Below, piece by piece: positions 28,810 to 38,610 of a stretch of 64,000 bases of DNA. The first letter of the stretch is position 1, and every line of letters starts with the position of its first letter. Position numbers and translations under genes: made by a program. The notes below the pieces were generated by a model that saw only the letters and a list, made by a program, of their open reading frames with translations, was not told where the DNA came from and did not search any database. This DNA is from Devosia submarina (GTDB taxonomy: Bacteria; Pseudomonadota; Alphaproteobacteria; Rhizobiales; Devosiaceae): positions 124,001-188,000 of the forward strand of contig NZ_PYWB01000001.1 in the NCBI RefSeq assembly GCF_003056345.1. Reading direction: 5' to 3'.

Positions 28810-29636
28810 CTGCCGGCCTTCTCTTTTGTTTTGGGCTTGGCTTCGAGGCTCTTCTTGAGCGCCGCCATCAGGTCGATCACATTGCTCTGCGGCGCTACGG
28901 CTTCCTCGGTCTTTTTGGTCTTGGCTTTGCGCTTGGGCGATTGCTTGGACTTGATAATATCCTTAAGCCGATCCTGCACCGGGTCCTTGACCATGGCACT
29001 GGTCCAGTTCGTCGTACGATCTTCGATCATCTGCTCGACCATGGACAACATCTTGGCATCGGGCTTATCGGCGCGCACGCTCTTCCAGTACTCGTCCTCG
29101 TCGCGCACCTCATCGCCATAGCGCAGCGTCCAGAGCACGATCCCCTTGTCCCAGGGCTGCAGCATGACGGCGTGCTCCCGCCCACCGATCACAAGGCGCG
29201 AAATCCCCACCACATCCATAGCGGCCATGGCCTCGCGGATCACGATAAAGGCTTCCTCGCCCACCTCATCGGCCGGCACTACGAAATAGGGGCTGTCATA
29301 ATAAACCCACTCGATCGTGTCGGACTCCACGAACTCTTCGATATCGATCGTGCGCGCGCTTTCAAGGTGAACGGCGTCAAGCTCCTCATCCTCAAGGATC
29401 ACATAATCGTTCTCGCCCTTTTCGTAAGCCCGCGCTTGATCGTCGTCCTCCACCGGCTTGCCCGAAACGGCATCGACATATTGAGTGTGGATGCGCTCGC
29501 CGGTTTTGCGATTGATGGTGTGGAAGCGCAGCTTCTCCCCCTGCGTCGTGGCCGGGGTCAGCGTCACCGCGCAGGTGACCAGCGAGAGCTTTAGATAGCC
29601 TCTCCAATAGGGTCGAACAGCCAATCGTGCCTCCAT
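28806..29636 (-). CDS. ku: Non-homologous end-joining protein Ku (copy 2)
   Basis: A 276-aa second Ku, clearly diverged from its neighbour. Its N-terminus is RPYWRGYLKLSLVTCAVTLTPATT, with the equivalent QYVDAVSGKPVEDDDQARAYEKGENDY segment. The C-terminus has a Lys-rich linker (KQSPKRKAKTKK) followed by NVIDLMAALKKSLE, the motif type expected for LigD contact. It shares strand and orientation with ligD (46 bases upstream) but has its own EcfG-type promoter in the gap. The two Ku proteins may form hetero- or homodimers; several rhizobia also carry multiple Ku genes. Confidence 0.94.
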   Translation of the reverse strand: MEARLAVRPYWRGYLKLSLVTCAVTLTPATTQGEKLRFHTINRKTGERIHTQYVDAVSGKPVEDDDQARAYEKGENDYVILEDEELDAVHLESARTIDIEEFVESDTIEWVYYDSPYFVVPADEVGEEAFIVIREAMAAMDVVGISRLVIGGREHAVMLQPWDKGIVLWTLRYGDEVRDEDEYWKSVRADKPDAKMLSMVEQMIEDRTTNWTSAMVKDPVQDRLKDIIKSKQSPKRKAKTKKTEEAVAPQSNVIDLMAALKKSLEAKPKTKEKAGS

Positions 29637-29652
29637 GCGCTACATCAAGGAG

Positions 29653-29677
29653 AACGAGCCAGCCCAAACAGCGTTCC
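29653..29677 (-). promoter_or_regulatory. EcfG-type general stress promoter of the second Ku gene
   Basis: On the minus strand GGAAC (29677-29673) is followed after 16 bases by CGTT (29656-29653), a perfect match to the EcfG promoter consensus. It sits in the 46-bp gap between ligD and this Ku gene, and the -10 ends 16 bases before the ATG at 29636. Confidence 0.82.
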
Positions 29678-29682
29678 CCTGC

Positions 29683-31614
29683 TCAGTGGCTCCTGACCAC
29701 TGCCTGCACCTGCGCCGAAAGGGCTTGCTCCACCTCGAAATAACCCTCCCACGCATCGGGACCCTGGGCCCGTTCGGCAGCGGCAAAAACGTCAAACGCG
29801 TTGGCGCGCTCGAGCTGCTCCAGTTCATCCCACCGCACCGGGACGGCCACCGTACCGCCGGCACGCGCACGCGTTGACCAGGGGCAAATGGCCGTGGCGC
29901 CTTGCCCATTGCGAAGATAGTCGAGGAACATGCGCCCCTTGCGCCGGACCTTGCTCATATTGGCAACGAAACGGTGCGGATCGGTCCGCGCCAGCATCTC
30001 GGCAAAGGCTTGGCAAAACGATTTGACCTCGTTCCAGTCCGCTTGGGGGACCAAGGGCACCACCACATGAATACCCTTGCCCCCTGACAGCAATGGCCAG
30101 GACTGCAAACCCAGTGCGCCAAGCACGTCACGAATATCGAACGCCGCCTGCTTAACCTCGCCGAAGCCTAGATCCTCATCCGGATCGATATCAAACACCA
30201 TGCGCTCGGGTCGCTCAGCCTTCTGCCTGGTGCCGCCCCAGACATGGAACTCCAGCGTATTCATCTGCACCCCGACAAGGAGCCCAGCCAGATCCTCGAT
30301 CCAAAGGATACGATTGCTCTTCCCCGACATCTTCTGCAGCTCCCCCGACCCAATGGCATCAGGCATGCCGGGCAGATGGTGCTTTTGGAAGAAAGTCTTC
30401 GTCAGATCGCCATCGGTGTCGCGCACCAGTGAAAGCGGTCGGTCCCGCAGGTGCGGCAGCATGCGCTCGGCCACCAAGGCGTAATAGGCGGCAAGATGGG
30501 CCTTGGTGATCCCGGTGCCCGGATAGAGCACCTTTTCCGGATGCGAAAGCTTCACACCCGCCGCAGAAGCCACCTGCAAACCTATCGCGGGATCTAGCCT
30601 GCTTGCCGTGATCGGCTGCTCCGACCGTTCCAGTACCACCTGGCTCGCCAGCTTGTCGGCACGAAGCCCTTGAAAGCTCGCATGGCGGAGCGATCCGTCC
30701 GGCGTAATCTCGGCATAGCTCACTTCAGCCACAAGCTCGGGCCGCACCCATTGTGCCTTACGGGCAATCTCCCGCGGCACGAGGGCAAAGGGCGGCTTGG
30801 CTAGCCGGCGACGCTCAAGTTGCTTGAGGATTTTGTCGCGCATCGCGGCCGAAAACCCGGTGCCAACCCGCCCACGATAAACGAACTGCCCGTTTTCATA
30901 GGTGCCCAGGATCAGCGAGGCCATGCCCTGTCCCGTGTCGCTGGGCCGCCACCCGCCGATCACAAATTCCTGGCGCTTAGTGCACTTGATCTTGAGCCAG
31001 CTCTTGCTGCGCTCGCCAACATACCGCCCATCAGCCTGTTTAGCGATAATCCCTTCATGCCCGCCGCTGCTCATGGCCTCAAACAGCGATTGCCCACCGT
31101 CCACCACATGCCAGGAATATTGAAGGGCATCATCCGCATCCCTGTCCCCGAGCAGTTCCTGCAGCCGCGCCTTGCGCTCCACCAGTGGCCTTGCAGTCCA
31201 ATCCTCTCCATTGACCTCAAACAGATCGAACGCAAAGAACTTGAGTGGAAGACCCGCAGCAATGCCGGTCTTGAGCATGGAAAAATTGGTGCGTCCCGCC
31301 TTGTCGACCGCCACGATCTCCCCATCCAGCAGGGCCGATCCCTCAGTCAGCTTCCGAAGGGGCTCAAGGATCGTTCGGAACTGCTCGGTCCAGTCATGCC
31401 CGTTTCTGGTGTAAACCCGCACATCACTGCCCGAGATCGCGATCTGCGCGCGGTAGCCATCGAACTTCATCTCGAACAGCCACTCGCTTCCACTAGGAAT
31501 GGTCTGCGTCAGCGTGCAGAGCTGGAAGGGTCGGAACGAGGGGACGGGGAGGGTAGATTCTGAGTCTCTGCGGCGAGGCCGCTTTGTGCGGGATGCAGCC
31601 CTTACGGCCGCCAT
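29683..31614 (-). CDS. ligD: ATP-dependent DNA ligase D (ligase-polymerase, no phosphoesterase domain)
   Basis: A 643-aa NHEJ ligase. The ligase domain is N-terminal, with the adenylation motif KFDGYR (nucleophile K50), DGEIVAVD and LKIKC. The primase-polymerase (LigD-Pol) domain follows from about residue 365, with the metal-binding DID in MVFDIDPDEDLGF and GGKGIHVVVPLV. The N-terminal 3'-phosphoesterase domain common in ~830-aa LigD proteins is absent; the protein opens directly into the ligase domain after a short basic leader (RTKRPRRR). It lies directly upstream of a Ku gene. I found no EcfG promoter before ligD itself. Confidence 0.94.
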   Translation of the reverse strand: MAAVRAASRTKRPRRRDSESTLPVPSFRPFQLCTLTQTIPSGSEWLFEMKFDGYRAQIAISGSDVRVYTRNGHDWTEQFRTILEPLRKLTEGSALLDGEIVAVDKAGRTNFSMLKTGIAAGLPLKFFAFDLFEVNGEDWTARPLVERKARLQELLGDRDADDALQYSWHVVDGGQSLFEAMSSGGHEGIIAKQADGRYVGERSKSWLKIKCTKRQEFVIGGWRPSDTGQGMASLILGTYENGQFVYRGRVGTGFSAAMRDKILKQLERRRLAKPPFALVPREIARKAQWVRPELVAEVSYAEITPDGSLRHASFQGLRADKLASQVVLERSEQPITASRLDPAIGLQVASAAGVKLSHPEKVLYPGTGITKAHLAAYYALVAERMLPHLRDRPLSLVRDTDGDLTKTFFQKHHLPGMPDAIGSGELQKMSGKSNRILWIEDLAGLLVGVQMNTLEFHVWGGTRQKAERPERMVFDIDPDEDLGFGEVKQAAFDIRDVLGALGLQSWPLLSGGKGIHVVVPLVPQADWNEVKSFCQAFAEMLARTDPHRFVANMSKVRRKGRMFLDYLRNGQGATAICPWSTRARAGGTVAVPVRWDELEQLERANAFDVFAAAERAQGPDAWEGYFEVEQALSAQVQAVVRSH

Positions 31615-31761
31615 GGAGAACTCGGATACATCGCCGACTCAATTCCGCGCCGCCGATTCCGTTCCAGCGCGAAAAGTGAATCTTGCTCAACAACTTAGGT
31701 CGGTCGGCAACCACCAGCGCCGAAAACACATTGAGGTGCCAACAACACGCTGGAGTAGTCC

Positions 31762-32109
31762 ATGGCCGCCTCGAAAATCCTGATCGTTGAAGATGAAGCG
31801 CATCATGGCCAGGAGCTCAAGCAAGTGCTTGAGGGGCGTGGCTACCGCGTGCTTGGTCCAGCTCCCGATTGTTCGGCAGCTCTGGAACTGATCTGGCGCG
31901 AGCGCCCCGACATCGCCTTCGTTGATACTCATCTCGGTTCGGAAACCTGCGAGGCCGTTCTCGACGAGTGCGACCTGCAGGACGTGCCGGTCATCATCAC
32001 ATCTATCGATGTGGACACCGTGCCCTTGTTCTGTGGTGACCGGGGCAGGGTGGGCAAGCCTGTGGCCGTGGTAGCGGTGGACGCCGCCATTGCCCGCCTA
32101 AGCGCCTGA
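31762..32109 (+). CDS. Single-domain response regulator (receiver only)
   Basis: A 115-aa receiver domain. ILIVEDEAHH carries the acidic pair, D55 in IAFVDTHLG is the phospho-acceptor, and GKPV contains the conserved Lys. The phosphorylation face is complete but no output domain is present. The sequence style (LGPAPDCSAALELI, FVDTHLGSE) resembles the stand-alone receivers common in Hyphomicrobiales. It is divergent from ligD and is followed by a stem-loop at the stop codon, so it is probably monocistronic. The partner kinase is unknown. Confidence 0.83.
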   Translation: MAASKILIVEDEAHHGQELKQVLEGRGYRVLGPAPDCSAALELIWRERPDIAFVDTHLGSETCEAVLDECDLQDVPVIITSIDVDTVPLFCGDRGRVGKPVAVVAVDAAIARLSA

Positions 32110-32126
32110 GCATCATCCGCTCAGGC
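32104..32126 (+). terminator. Stem-loop overlapping the receiver-gene stop
   Basis: GCCTGAGC and GCTCAGGC form an 8-bp perfect stem around a 7-base loop and overlap the stop codon at 32107-32109. A run of six T lies further on, about 25 bases after the stem. It probably ends the receiver transcript. Confidence 0.5.
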
Positions 32127-32228
32127 CTCCAATCAGCATCTACGAGCAAGTTTTTTGAGCGTAGTGGTCATTTTCTGTTCAAAGACTGTCATGGCTAGGG
32201 TACTGCAGTGCCGAAACAAGAGCCATGA

Positions 32229-33596
<1,368 letters not shown>

Positions 33597-33599
33597 GCA

Positions 33600-33621
33600 G
33601 GCGCGTGGAAAGACACGCGCC
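33600..33621 (+). terminator. GC-rich hairpin after gdhA
   Basis: GGCGCGTG and CACGCGCC pair around a 6-base loop, starting 4 bases after the gdhA stop. There is no T-run. It overlaps the GTG 33605 candidate start of the next gene, so it may act as a weak terminator or modulate that start. Confidence 0.4.
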
Positions 33622-34213
33622 AGATCCGGTGAACACCGATCTTGCTCAAGCCATGGGGGAAGCCCGGGTCTGCACCTTGTGCACCGCACCGCAGCTTCCC
33701 CTCGGTCCCAAGCCGATCCTGCAAGGCGCCCTTTCGGCCAAGCTGCTGATCATCGGGCAGGCTCCGGGCACCAAGGCCCATATGAGCGGCATCCCCTGGG
33801 ATGACCAAAGCGGCAAGCGGCTCCGAGAATGGACCGGGCTGTCCGACGAGCAGTTCTACGATCCCGAAAAGGTCGCCATCGTGCCCGCCGGGCTGTGCTA
33901 TCCCGGCGCCGCACCCGGCGGCGGCGATAATCCCCCGATACGGCAATGCGCCGCCATCTGGCACCCGCGCATCCTGCCACTCCTCAAGCATGTCCGCCTG
34001 ACCCTGCTTGTTGGCCTTTATGCACAAAAGCTCTACCTCAAGGACCGGATGACGCTTTCCGAGCGCGTGCGGCTTCATCCCGAGGGTCCATTCCTGCCCC
34101 TGCCGCATCCAAGTTGGCGTGTTGCCGGATGGATCAAGCAGAACCTCTGGTTTGAAACCGAAACGCTGCCAAGGCTTCGCTCACGTGTGCAGCAAGCTCT
34201 TGGGGCGCGCTGA
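33605..34213 (+). CDS. Uracil-DNA glycosylase superfamily protein with four-cysteine (Fe-S type) pattern
   Basis: A 202-aa protein from GTG 33605; later starts at GTG 33629 or ATG 33653 are possible because a hairpin covers the first codons. Motif A is GQAPG (residues 51-55) and the C-terminal motif is PHPSWRV. Cysteines at 23, 26, 98 and 115 are spaced C-X2-C-X71-C-X16-C, the arrangement that holds a 4Fe-4S cluster in family-4-type UDGs. It would excise uracil or related bases, but some relatives in this branch have no proven glycosylase activity. It lies 8 bases after gdhA. Confidence 0.8.
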   Translation: MERHAPDPVNTDLAQAMGEARVCTLCTAPQLPLGPKPILQGALSAKLLIIGQAPGTKAHMSGIPWDDQSGKRLREWTGLSDEQFYDPEKVAIVPAGLCYPGAAPGGGDNPPIRQCAAIWHPRILPLLKHVRLTLLVGLYAQKLYLKDRMTLSERVRLHPEGPFLPLPHPSWRVAGWIKQNLWFETETLPRLRSRVQQALGAR

Positions 34214-34248
34214 ACGCCATATCACACCTAAGCGCCTATTGCTGTTCA

Positions 34249-34273
34249 GGAACACAATCGCGCCCTCTCCGTT
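34249..34273 (+). promoter_or_regulatory. EcfG-type general stress promoter of the DUF2231 gene
   Basis: GGAAC at 34249-34253 and CGTT at 34270-34273 are separated by exactly 16 bases, a perfect EcfG consensus. The -10 ends 38 bases before the GTG start at 34312. Confidence 0.8.
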
Positions 34274-34311
34274 GATTGGCACGGGAGATTTAATGCCTGG
34301 AGGAATGATCT

Positions 34312-34785
34312 GTGGCGCATGATGATCTGAGGGGACTCTCCACTACCGCACAAATAGGCGGCCATCCGCTTCATCCCATGCTGATCCCGGTGCCGATCGG
34401 CCTTCTGGTTGCGACTTTTGTGTGCGATCTGGTGTTCTGGGGCAGCCAGGATCAGTTCTGGGCTTCCGCGGCTTATTGGGCGCTAGCCGGCGCCATTGTT
34501 TCCGCCCTGATCGCTGCCATGGCGGGCTTCATGGACTTTTTCGGCAATAGCCGGATCCGCGCCATCAAGGACGCCTGGCGCCACATGGCGGGCAATTTGG
34601 TCGCCGTAGTCCTTGCTCTGCTGAGCCTATGGATGAGAAGCAGAAATGGCCTAGACTTCATCCTGCCCTGGGGCCTGTTGATCTCGACCATCATTGTGGT
34701 CCTGATCCTTTACACCGGCTGGAAAGGCGGGGAACTATCCTACCGCCACCGCGTCGGCATGTTGCCCGATGATCGTGGCCACTAA
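34312..34785 (+). CDS. DUF2231 membrane protein, general-stress-promoted
   Basis: A 157-aa protein starting at GTG 34312, preceded by GGAGGAA. DUF2231 is recognised by STTAQIGGHPLHPMLIPVPIGLL followed by four hydrophobic helices, with AGFMDFFG between helices two and three. The function of the family is unknown; the conserved GHPxHP motif suggests haem or metal contact but this is unproven. An EcfG-type promoter stands directly upstream, which places the gene in the general stress regulon. Confidence 0.85.
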   Translation: MAHDDLRGLSTTAQIGGHPLHPMLIPVPIGLLVATFVCDLVFWGSQDQFWASAAYWALAGAIVSALIAAMAGFMDFFGNSRIRAIKDAWRHMAGNLVAVVLALLSLWMRSRNGLDFILPWGLLISTIIVVLILYTGWKGGELSYRHRVGMLPDDRGH

Positions 34786-34838
34786 ACCTGCAAGCAGGCT
34801 GTGCATAATTTTGCCCCAACAAAGCCAAAGAGAGCCCC

Positions 34839-35093
34839 TTGAGTACCCCAGTGCGTAGGCTGCCTATCACTTTTGACCACGACGGACAGCAACAAGTGGC
34901 CGAACTCGACCTCCCCGCCGGTCAGTACGCCGGATACTCCGAGGAACTCGGCATTCAGCTTGGCGAAGAGATTCAGTGGGGGCGCCCTGAATACCATCTC
35001 CAATGGGCAGGCACCGACACCAACATCACTGCCGACGTCGTCATGGGCCGCATAGCGATACGGGATGCAGAAACAGACGCGGCGTCGCCCTGA
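34839..35093 (+). CDS. Small hypothetical protein
   Basis: An 84-aa acidic soluble protein, beginning at TTG 34839 or possibly GTG 34851. I do not recognise a family. The composition (LPITFDHDGQQQVAELDLPAGQYAGYSEELGIQLGEEIQW) looks like a real beta-rich protein rather than a shadow frame. It follows the DUF2231 gene by 53 bases on the same strand and may share its stress promoter. It ends 15 bases before the convergent DeoR gene. Confidence 0.5.
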   Translation: MSTPVRRLPITFDHDGQQQVAELDLPAGQYAGYSEELGIQLGEEIQWGRPEYHLQWAGTDTNITADVVMGRIAIRDAETDAASP

Positions 35094-35108
35094 ATACCAA
35101 AGTGAGCG

Positions 35109-35891
35109 CTACGCCAAAACTTCTTCGCAAAGCACGATTTCCGTATCCGCAGCAGCCAAGGCATCTGCTGCCTCTTGGCCGGGATATTCATCGGTATAAA
35201 GGCGATGGATCTTGCTGAAAGGCACGACCTTCACCGATGCGCCTCGCGACCATTTGCTGCTGTCAGCAGCCAGTATAGTTGTGCGCGAGTTTGCGATCAG
35301 GGCTTCGGTGATCTGCGCTTCACTGTAGCTGAAGTCCAGAACGCCATTGGCTGGGTGCAAGGCGCCCGCGCCGATCACGGCATATGACGCATAGAATTTT
35401 TCGAAAAAGCGCAGCACGTCGGCGCCCACCACGTCCCGGTCATTATGGCGCAGCAAGCCGCCCGTCATATGCACCTCGATATGAGGCGTCTCGCAGAGCG
35501 TTAGCGCCACATCAATATTGTTGGTGACAATGGTCAGCCCCGGGTGCTTGCGCAGCGCCTCGGCGACAAACTGCACCGTGCTGCCAATCCCCATGAACAC
35601 GGTTGAGCCGGGCTCGATCGCTGCCGCAACGCGCTGTGCAATGCGTTGCTTGGCGGCGCTGTTGAGGACGGCGCGCGCATTGATGGAGATGTTACGCCCC
35701 TCGACGGGCACGCTGACGCCCCCATGAAATCGGCGCGCAAAGCCCAAATCACAGAGCACATTGATGTCCCGCCGGATGGTCTGGGTGGTCAGGTGATAGC
35801 GGGCGGCAAGGTCCTCGATATATTGCGCGCCTTCCGTTTCGATCAGGGCCAGAATATCGCGCTGCCTGCCCGATAACAGGTTCTCGCCCAT
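35109..35891 (-). CDS. DeoR/GlpR-family regulator of the ugp operon
   Basis: A 260-aa regulator from ATG 35891, preceded by GGTGAGGGTGAA; the open frame extends to 36185 but that part lies inside ugpQ. The N-terminal DeoR helix-turn-helix reads RQRDILALIETEGAQYIEDLAARYHLTTQTIRRDINVL. The C-terminal sugar-phosphate sensor domain has GIGSTVQFVAEAL and IVTNNIDVA. It is the last gene of ugpBAEC-ugpQ, only 7 bases after ugpQ. The likely effector is glycerol-3-phosphate. GlpR-like palindromes upstream of ugpB are its probable targets. Confidence 0.88.
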   Translation of the reverse strand: MGENLLSGRQRDILALIETEGAQYIEDLAARYHLTTQTIRRDINVLCDLGFARRFHGGVSVPVEGRNISINARAVLNSAAKQRIAQRVAAAIEPGSTVFMGIGSTVQFVAEALRKHPGLTIVTNNIDVALTLCETPHIEVHMTGGLLRHNDRDVVGADVLRFFEKFYASYAVIGAGALHPANGVLDFSYSEAQITEALIANSRTTILAADSSKWSRGASVKVVPFSKIHRLYTDEYPGQEAADALAAADTEIVLCEEVLA

Positions 35892-35898
35892 TTCACCC

Positions 35899-36645
35899 TC
35901 ACCCCAGGAACGCCGCGGGATTGTCCGTAATGACGCCGGTGAGCCCCGCGGGCCAGAATGAAAGGAGGATCGCTGGTTCATTGACGGTCCAGGCGCGCAC
36001 CTTGATCCCCAGCTTGCTTGCTTCCTCCAGGAGCCCCATGCTGAGCGCCTTATAATGTAGGTGGATGGTCTTGGCCGGAATAGCCTCCAGCTGCGCCTGC
36101 CAATCGGCCGGCACCTGGCTCCACAGCATGGCCATTTCGAGTTCCGGTTCCAGCCGGTGCATCGCTGCAAGGGCCTGGGGGTCAAAGCTTGAGATCATGA
36201 TCTGCGTATGCGCCGCGCGCGCGCGCAGGGCCGCTTGAACAGCGCTGGTGAGCTGCTCGAGCGATCGGTGGTGCTCGTGCTGCTTGATCTCGACATTGGC
36301 GTTGAGCCCAAGCTCGCCCAGCACCTTGAGCGTTTCTTCAAGCGTCGGAATCCGTTCACCGGCAAAGCCGGTGCCGAACCACGACCCGGCATCCAGCTGT
36401 TCCAGATCAGCACGGTTCAGACCGCCGAGCGAACCCGTCCCCGAACTCGTGCGATCAACGGTAACATCGTGGATCACCACTAGCGTGCCATCAACCAACA
36501 GCGCCACGTCGAGCTCGACCCATTTAGCGCCCTGTTCCGCCGCAGCCCGGAACGCTGCCAGGGTGTTCTCCGGCGCAACGGCAGATGCGCCGCGATGAGC
36601 TTGTACTTCGTCCCGTGCGGGACCGTTCTTGACGCTAGCAGTCAT
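35899..36645 (-). CDS. ugpQ: Glycerophosphodiester phosphodiesterase (UgpQ)
   Basis: A 248-aa cytoplasmic TIM-barrel enzyme that splits glycerophosphodiesters to sn-glycerol-3-phosphate and an alcohol. The catalytic N-terminal HRGASAVAPENTLAAF carries the first catalytic His and the conserved PENT. The second His and the metal ligands are in WVELDVALLVDGTLVVIHDVTVDRTSSGTG (ExD, HD). NVEIKQ supplies another acidic ligand. There is no signal peptide, matching the cytosolic UgpQ that works on substrates imported by UgpBAEC. It lies 42 bases after ugpC. Confidence 0.93.
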   Translation of the reverse strand: MTASVKNGPARDEVQAHRGASAVAPENTLAAFRAAAEQGAKWVELDVALLVDGTLVVIHDVTVDRTSSGTGSLGGLNRADLEQLDAGSWFGTGFAGERIPTLEETLKVLGELGLNANVEIKQHEHHRSLEQLTSAVQAALRARAAHTQIMISSFDPQALAAMHRLEPELEMAMLWSQVPADWQAQLEAIPAKTIHLHYKALSMGLLEEASKLGIKVRAWTVNEPAILLSFWPAGLTGVITDNPAAFLG

Positions 36646-36687
36646 GACGCTTCTTTCCGAACTGAGGCGAGCCTGAGGGCCACGCCC

Positions 36688-37746
36688 TTATGCTTGCGGG
36701 GGGCTATCGGTCCTGCGGCCGGTCGCGCGATTAAACGGGTGCATGGCCGAAGGTGGCGCGTAGAGCTTGATCGTTGCGCCGTCGGCAAGGTCAGGGCGCC
36801 CCGGCACGCGCAGCACCAGCGTTTGCCCCGCCAGCGAAACATGCAGATGGCTTTCGCTACCGATCGGCTCAAGCAGCTCAACCTGCCCATGGAGCACGAT
36901 GCTCTCCCCCTGCGGCGGCTCTATCACCAGCTGGTCAGCGCGCATGCCGATAATGTCGGTATCAGGTGGCAAGGGCAGGGCACTGAAACCCTCGGCCTGC
37001 GCCATGACGTCGACAGGGATCAAATTCATTGGCGGGGAGCCGATAAAGCTCGCCACAAACAACGTCGCCGGCCGGTCATAGACCTCCGTCGGCGTGCCGA
37101 TCTGTTCGACCAGACCGCCATTCATCACCACCAGCCGATCCGCCAGGGTCATGGCTTCGAGCTGATCATGGGTTACGTAAAGGCTTGTGGTCTTCAACCG
37201 CCGCTGCAGCTTGCGGATCTCCACCCGCATCTGCACGCGCAGCTTGGCATCAAGGTTGGACAAGGGCTCATCAAACAGGAACGCCGAGGGCTCCCGCACA
37301 ATGGCCCGGCCCATGGCGACACGCTGGCGCTGCCCGCCCGAAAGCTCACGTGGCTTGCGGTCCAGCATCGGCCCGATCTCAAGGATCTCGGCCGCCTCTT
37401 TTACCCGTCGATCGATTTCGGCCCGCGGCGTGCCACGGTTCTTGAGCCCATATTCAAGGTTCCCCCGCACCGTCATGTGCGGGTAGAGCGCATAGTTCTG
37501 GAACACCATGGCGATGTCCCGCTCTGCGGGCTCGGCCTTGGCCACGTCGCGGCCATTGATCTCGATGCGCCCCGAGGTCACGCTTTCAAGCCCCGCAACC
37601 ATGCGCAGCAGCGTAGATTTCCCGCACCCCGAAGGGCCCACAAGCACGATCAGCTCGCCATCGGCAACCGAAAGGTTGACGCCTTTGACGGCCAGCACAT
37701 TGCCGCCATAGCTCTTCTGCAGGTCGACCAGGTTGATTGTTGCCAT
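36688..37746 (-). CDS. ugpC: ABC transporter ATPase for sn-glycerol-3-phosphate (UgpC)
   Basis: A 352-aa ATPase of the MalK/UgpC class. Walker A is GPSGCGKST (residues 37-45), the signature is [15 protein letters not shown], and Walker B is [11 protein letters not shown]. The TOBE-type regulatory domain spans about residues 240-340 ([20 protein letters not shown]). It energises import of glycerol-3-phosphate and glycerophosphodiesters. The start lies 3 bases after ugpE. Confidence 0.94.
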   Translation of the reverse strand: MATINLVDLQKSYGGNVLAVKGVNLSVADGELIVLVGPSGCGKSTLLRMVAGLESVTSGRIEINGRDVAKAEPAERDIAMVFQNYALYPHMTVRGNLEYGLKNRGTPRAEIDRRVKEAAEILEIGPMLDRKPRELSGGQRQRVAMGRAIVREPSAFLFDEPLSNLDAKLRVQMRVEIRKLQRRLKTTSLYVTHDQLEAMTLADRLVVMNGGLVEQIGTPTEVYDRPATLFVASFIGSPPMNLIPVDVMAQAEGFSALPLPPDTDIIGMRADQLVIEPPQGESIVLHGQVELLEPIGSESHLHVSLAGQTLVLRVPGRPDLADGATIKLYAPPSAMHPFNRATGRRTDSPPQA

Positions 37747-37749
37747 GTT

Positions 37750-38598
37750 CTACTTTTCCGTTTCGACCAGGCCTTTGACGAAAAGGCGTTGCATGAGGAT
37801 GATGACGAGCACCGGCGGCAGCATGGCCAGCATTACCGCCGCCATGACGAGGTTCCAGTAAGGATCAGCGTCCGCGCTGGCGGCGAGCCGCTTGATGCCC
37901 ATGACAATGGTGTAATAGCGGCTATCGGTGGTCACCAGCAGGGGCCAGAGGTACTGCACCCAGCCATAGATAAAGAGGATCACGAACAGCGCCGCGATAT
38001 TGGTGCGACTGAGCGGCAAGAGGATGTCTCGGAAAAATTTGAGCGGTCCTGCGCCGTCCACCCGCGCGGCTTCCATCAGCTCATCGGGGATGGTGAGGAA
38101 GAACTGACGGAACAAGAAGGTCGCCGTTGCCGAGGCGATCAAGGGAATGGTCAGGCCAGCATAGGAGTTCAGCATTCCCAAATCCGCCACCACCTTGAAG
38201 GTCGGCATGATGCGCACTTCCACCGGCAGCATCAGGGTGATGAAAATCATCCAGAAGGCCAGCAGGCGGAAGGGGAACCTGAAATAAACGATGGCGTAGG
38301 CCGAGATGATCGAGATGGCGATCTTGCCGATGGCAATGGTCAGCGCCATGATCGTCGAGTTGATCAGCATCAGCCACACCGGCGGCGCCCCGGCGGAAGA
38401 CAAGCCGCTGGTCAGCATTTGCGCATAATTGTCGATCATGTGTGGCCCCGGCAGCATGGGGGCGAGCCCCCGCGCAAAGGCATTGGCGTCGTGGGTAGAC
38501 GCGATAAACGCCAGGTAGACCGGGAAGGCCACGATGGCGACGCCCACGATCAAAACCACATGGGTCAGAATGTTCAGGACAGGCCTGTTTTCAACCAT
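37750..38598 (-). CDS. ugpE: Glycerol-3-phosphate ABC permease (UgpE)
   Basis: A 282-aa inner-membrane permease with six helices. The cytoplasmic EAA loop that docks to UgpC reads ELMEAARVDGAGPLKFFRDILLPLS. HMIDNYAQMLTSG in the first periplasmic loop is typical of UgpE. It is preceded by ugpA with a 12-bp gap. Confidence 0.93.
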   Translation of the reverse strand: MVENRPVLNILTHVVLIVGVAIVAFPVYLAFIASTHDANAFARGLAPMLPGPHMIDNYAQMLTSGLSSAGAPPVWLMLINSTIMALTIAIGKIAISIISAYAIVYFRFPFRLLAFWMIFITLMLPVEVRIMPTFKVVADLGMLNSYAGLTIPLIASATATFLFRQFFLTIPDELMEAARVDGAGPLKFFRDILLPLSRTNIAALFVILFIYGWVQYLWPLLVTTDSRYYTIVMGIKRLAASADADPYWNLVMAAVMLAMLPPVLVIILMQRLFVKGLVETEK

Positions 38599-38610
38599 AG
38601 CAAGGCCCCC

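Noticed and set aside
31615..31761. Searched for an EcfG promoter upstream of ligD
   Set aside because: A minus-strand GGAAC is present near 31661-31665, but the -10 position reads AATT instead of CGTT at either allowed spacing.
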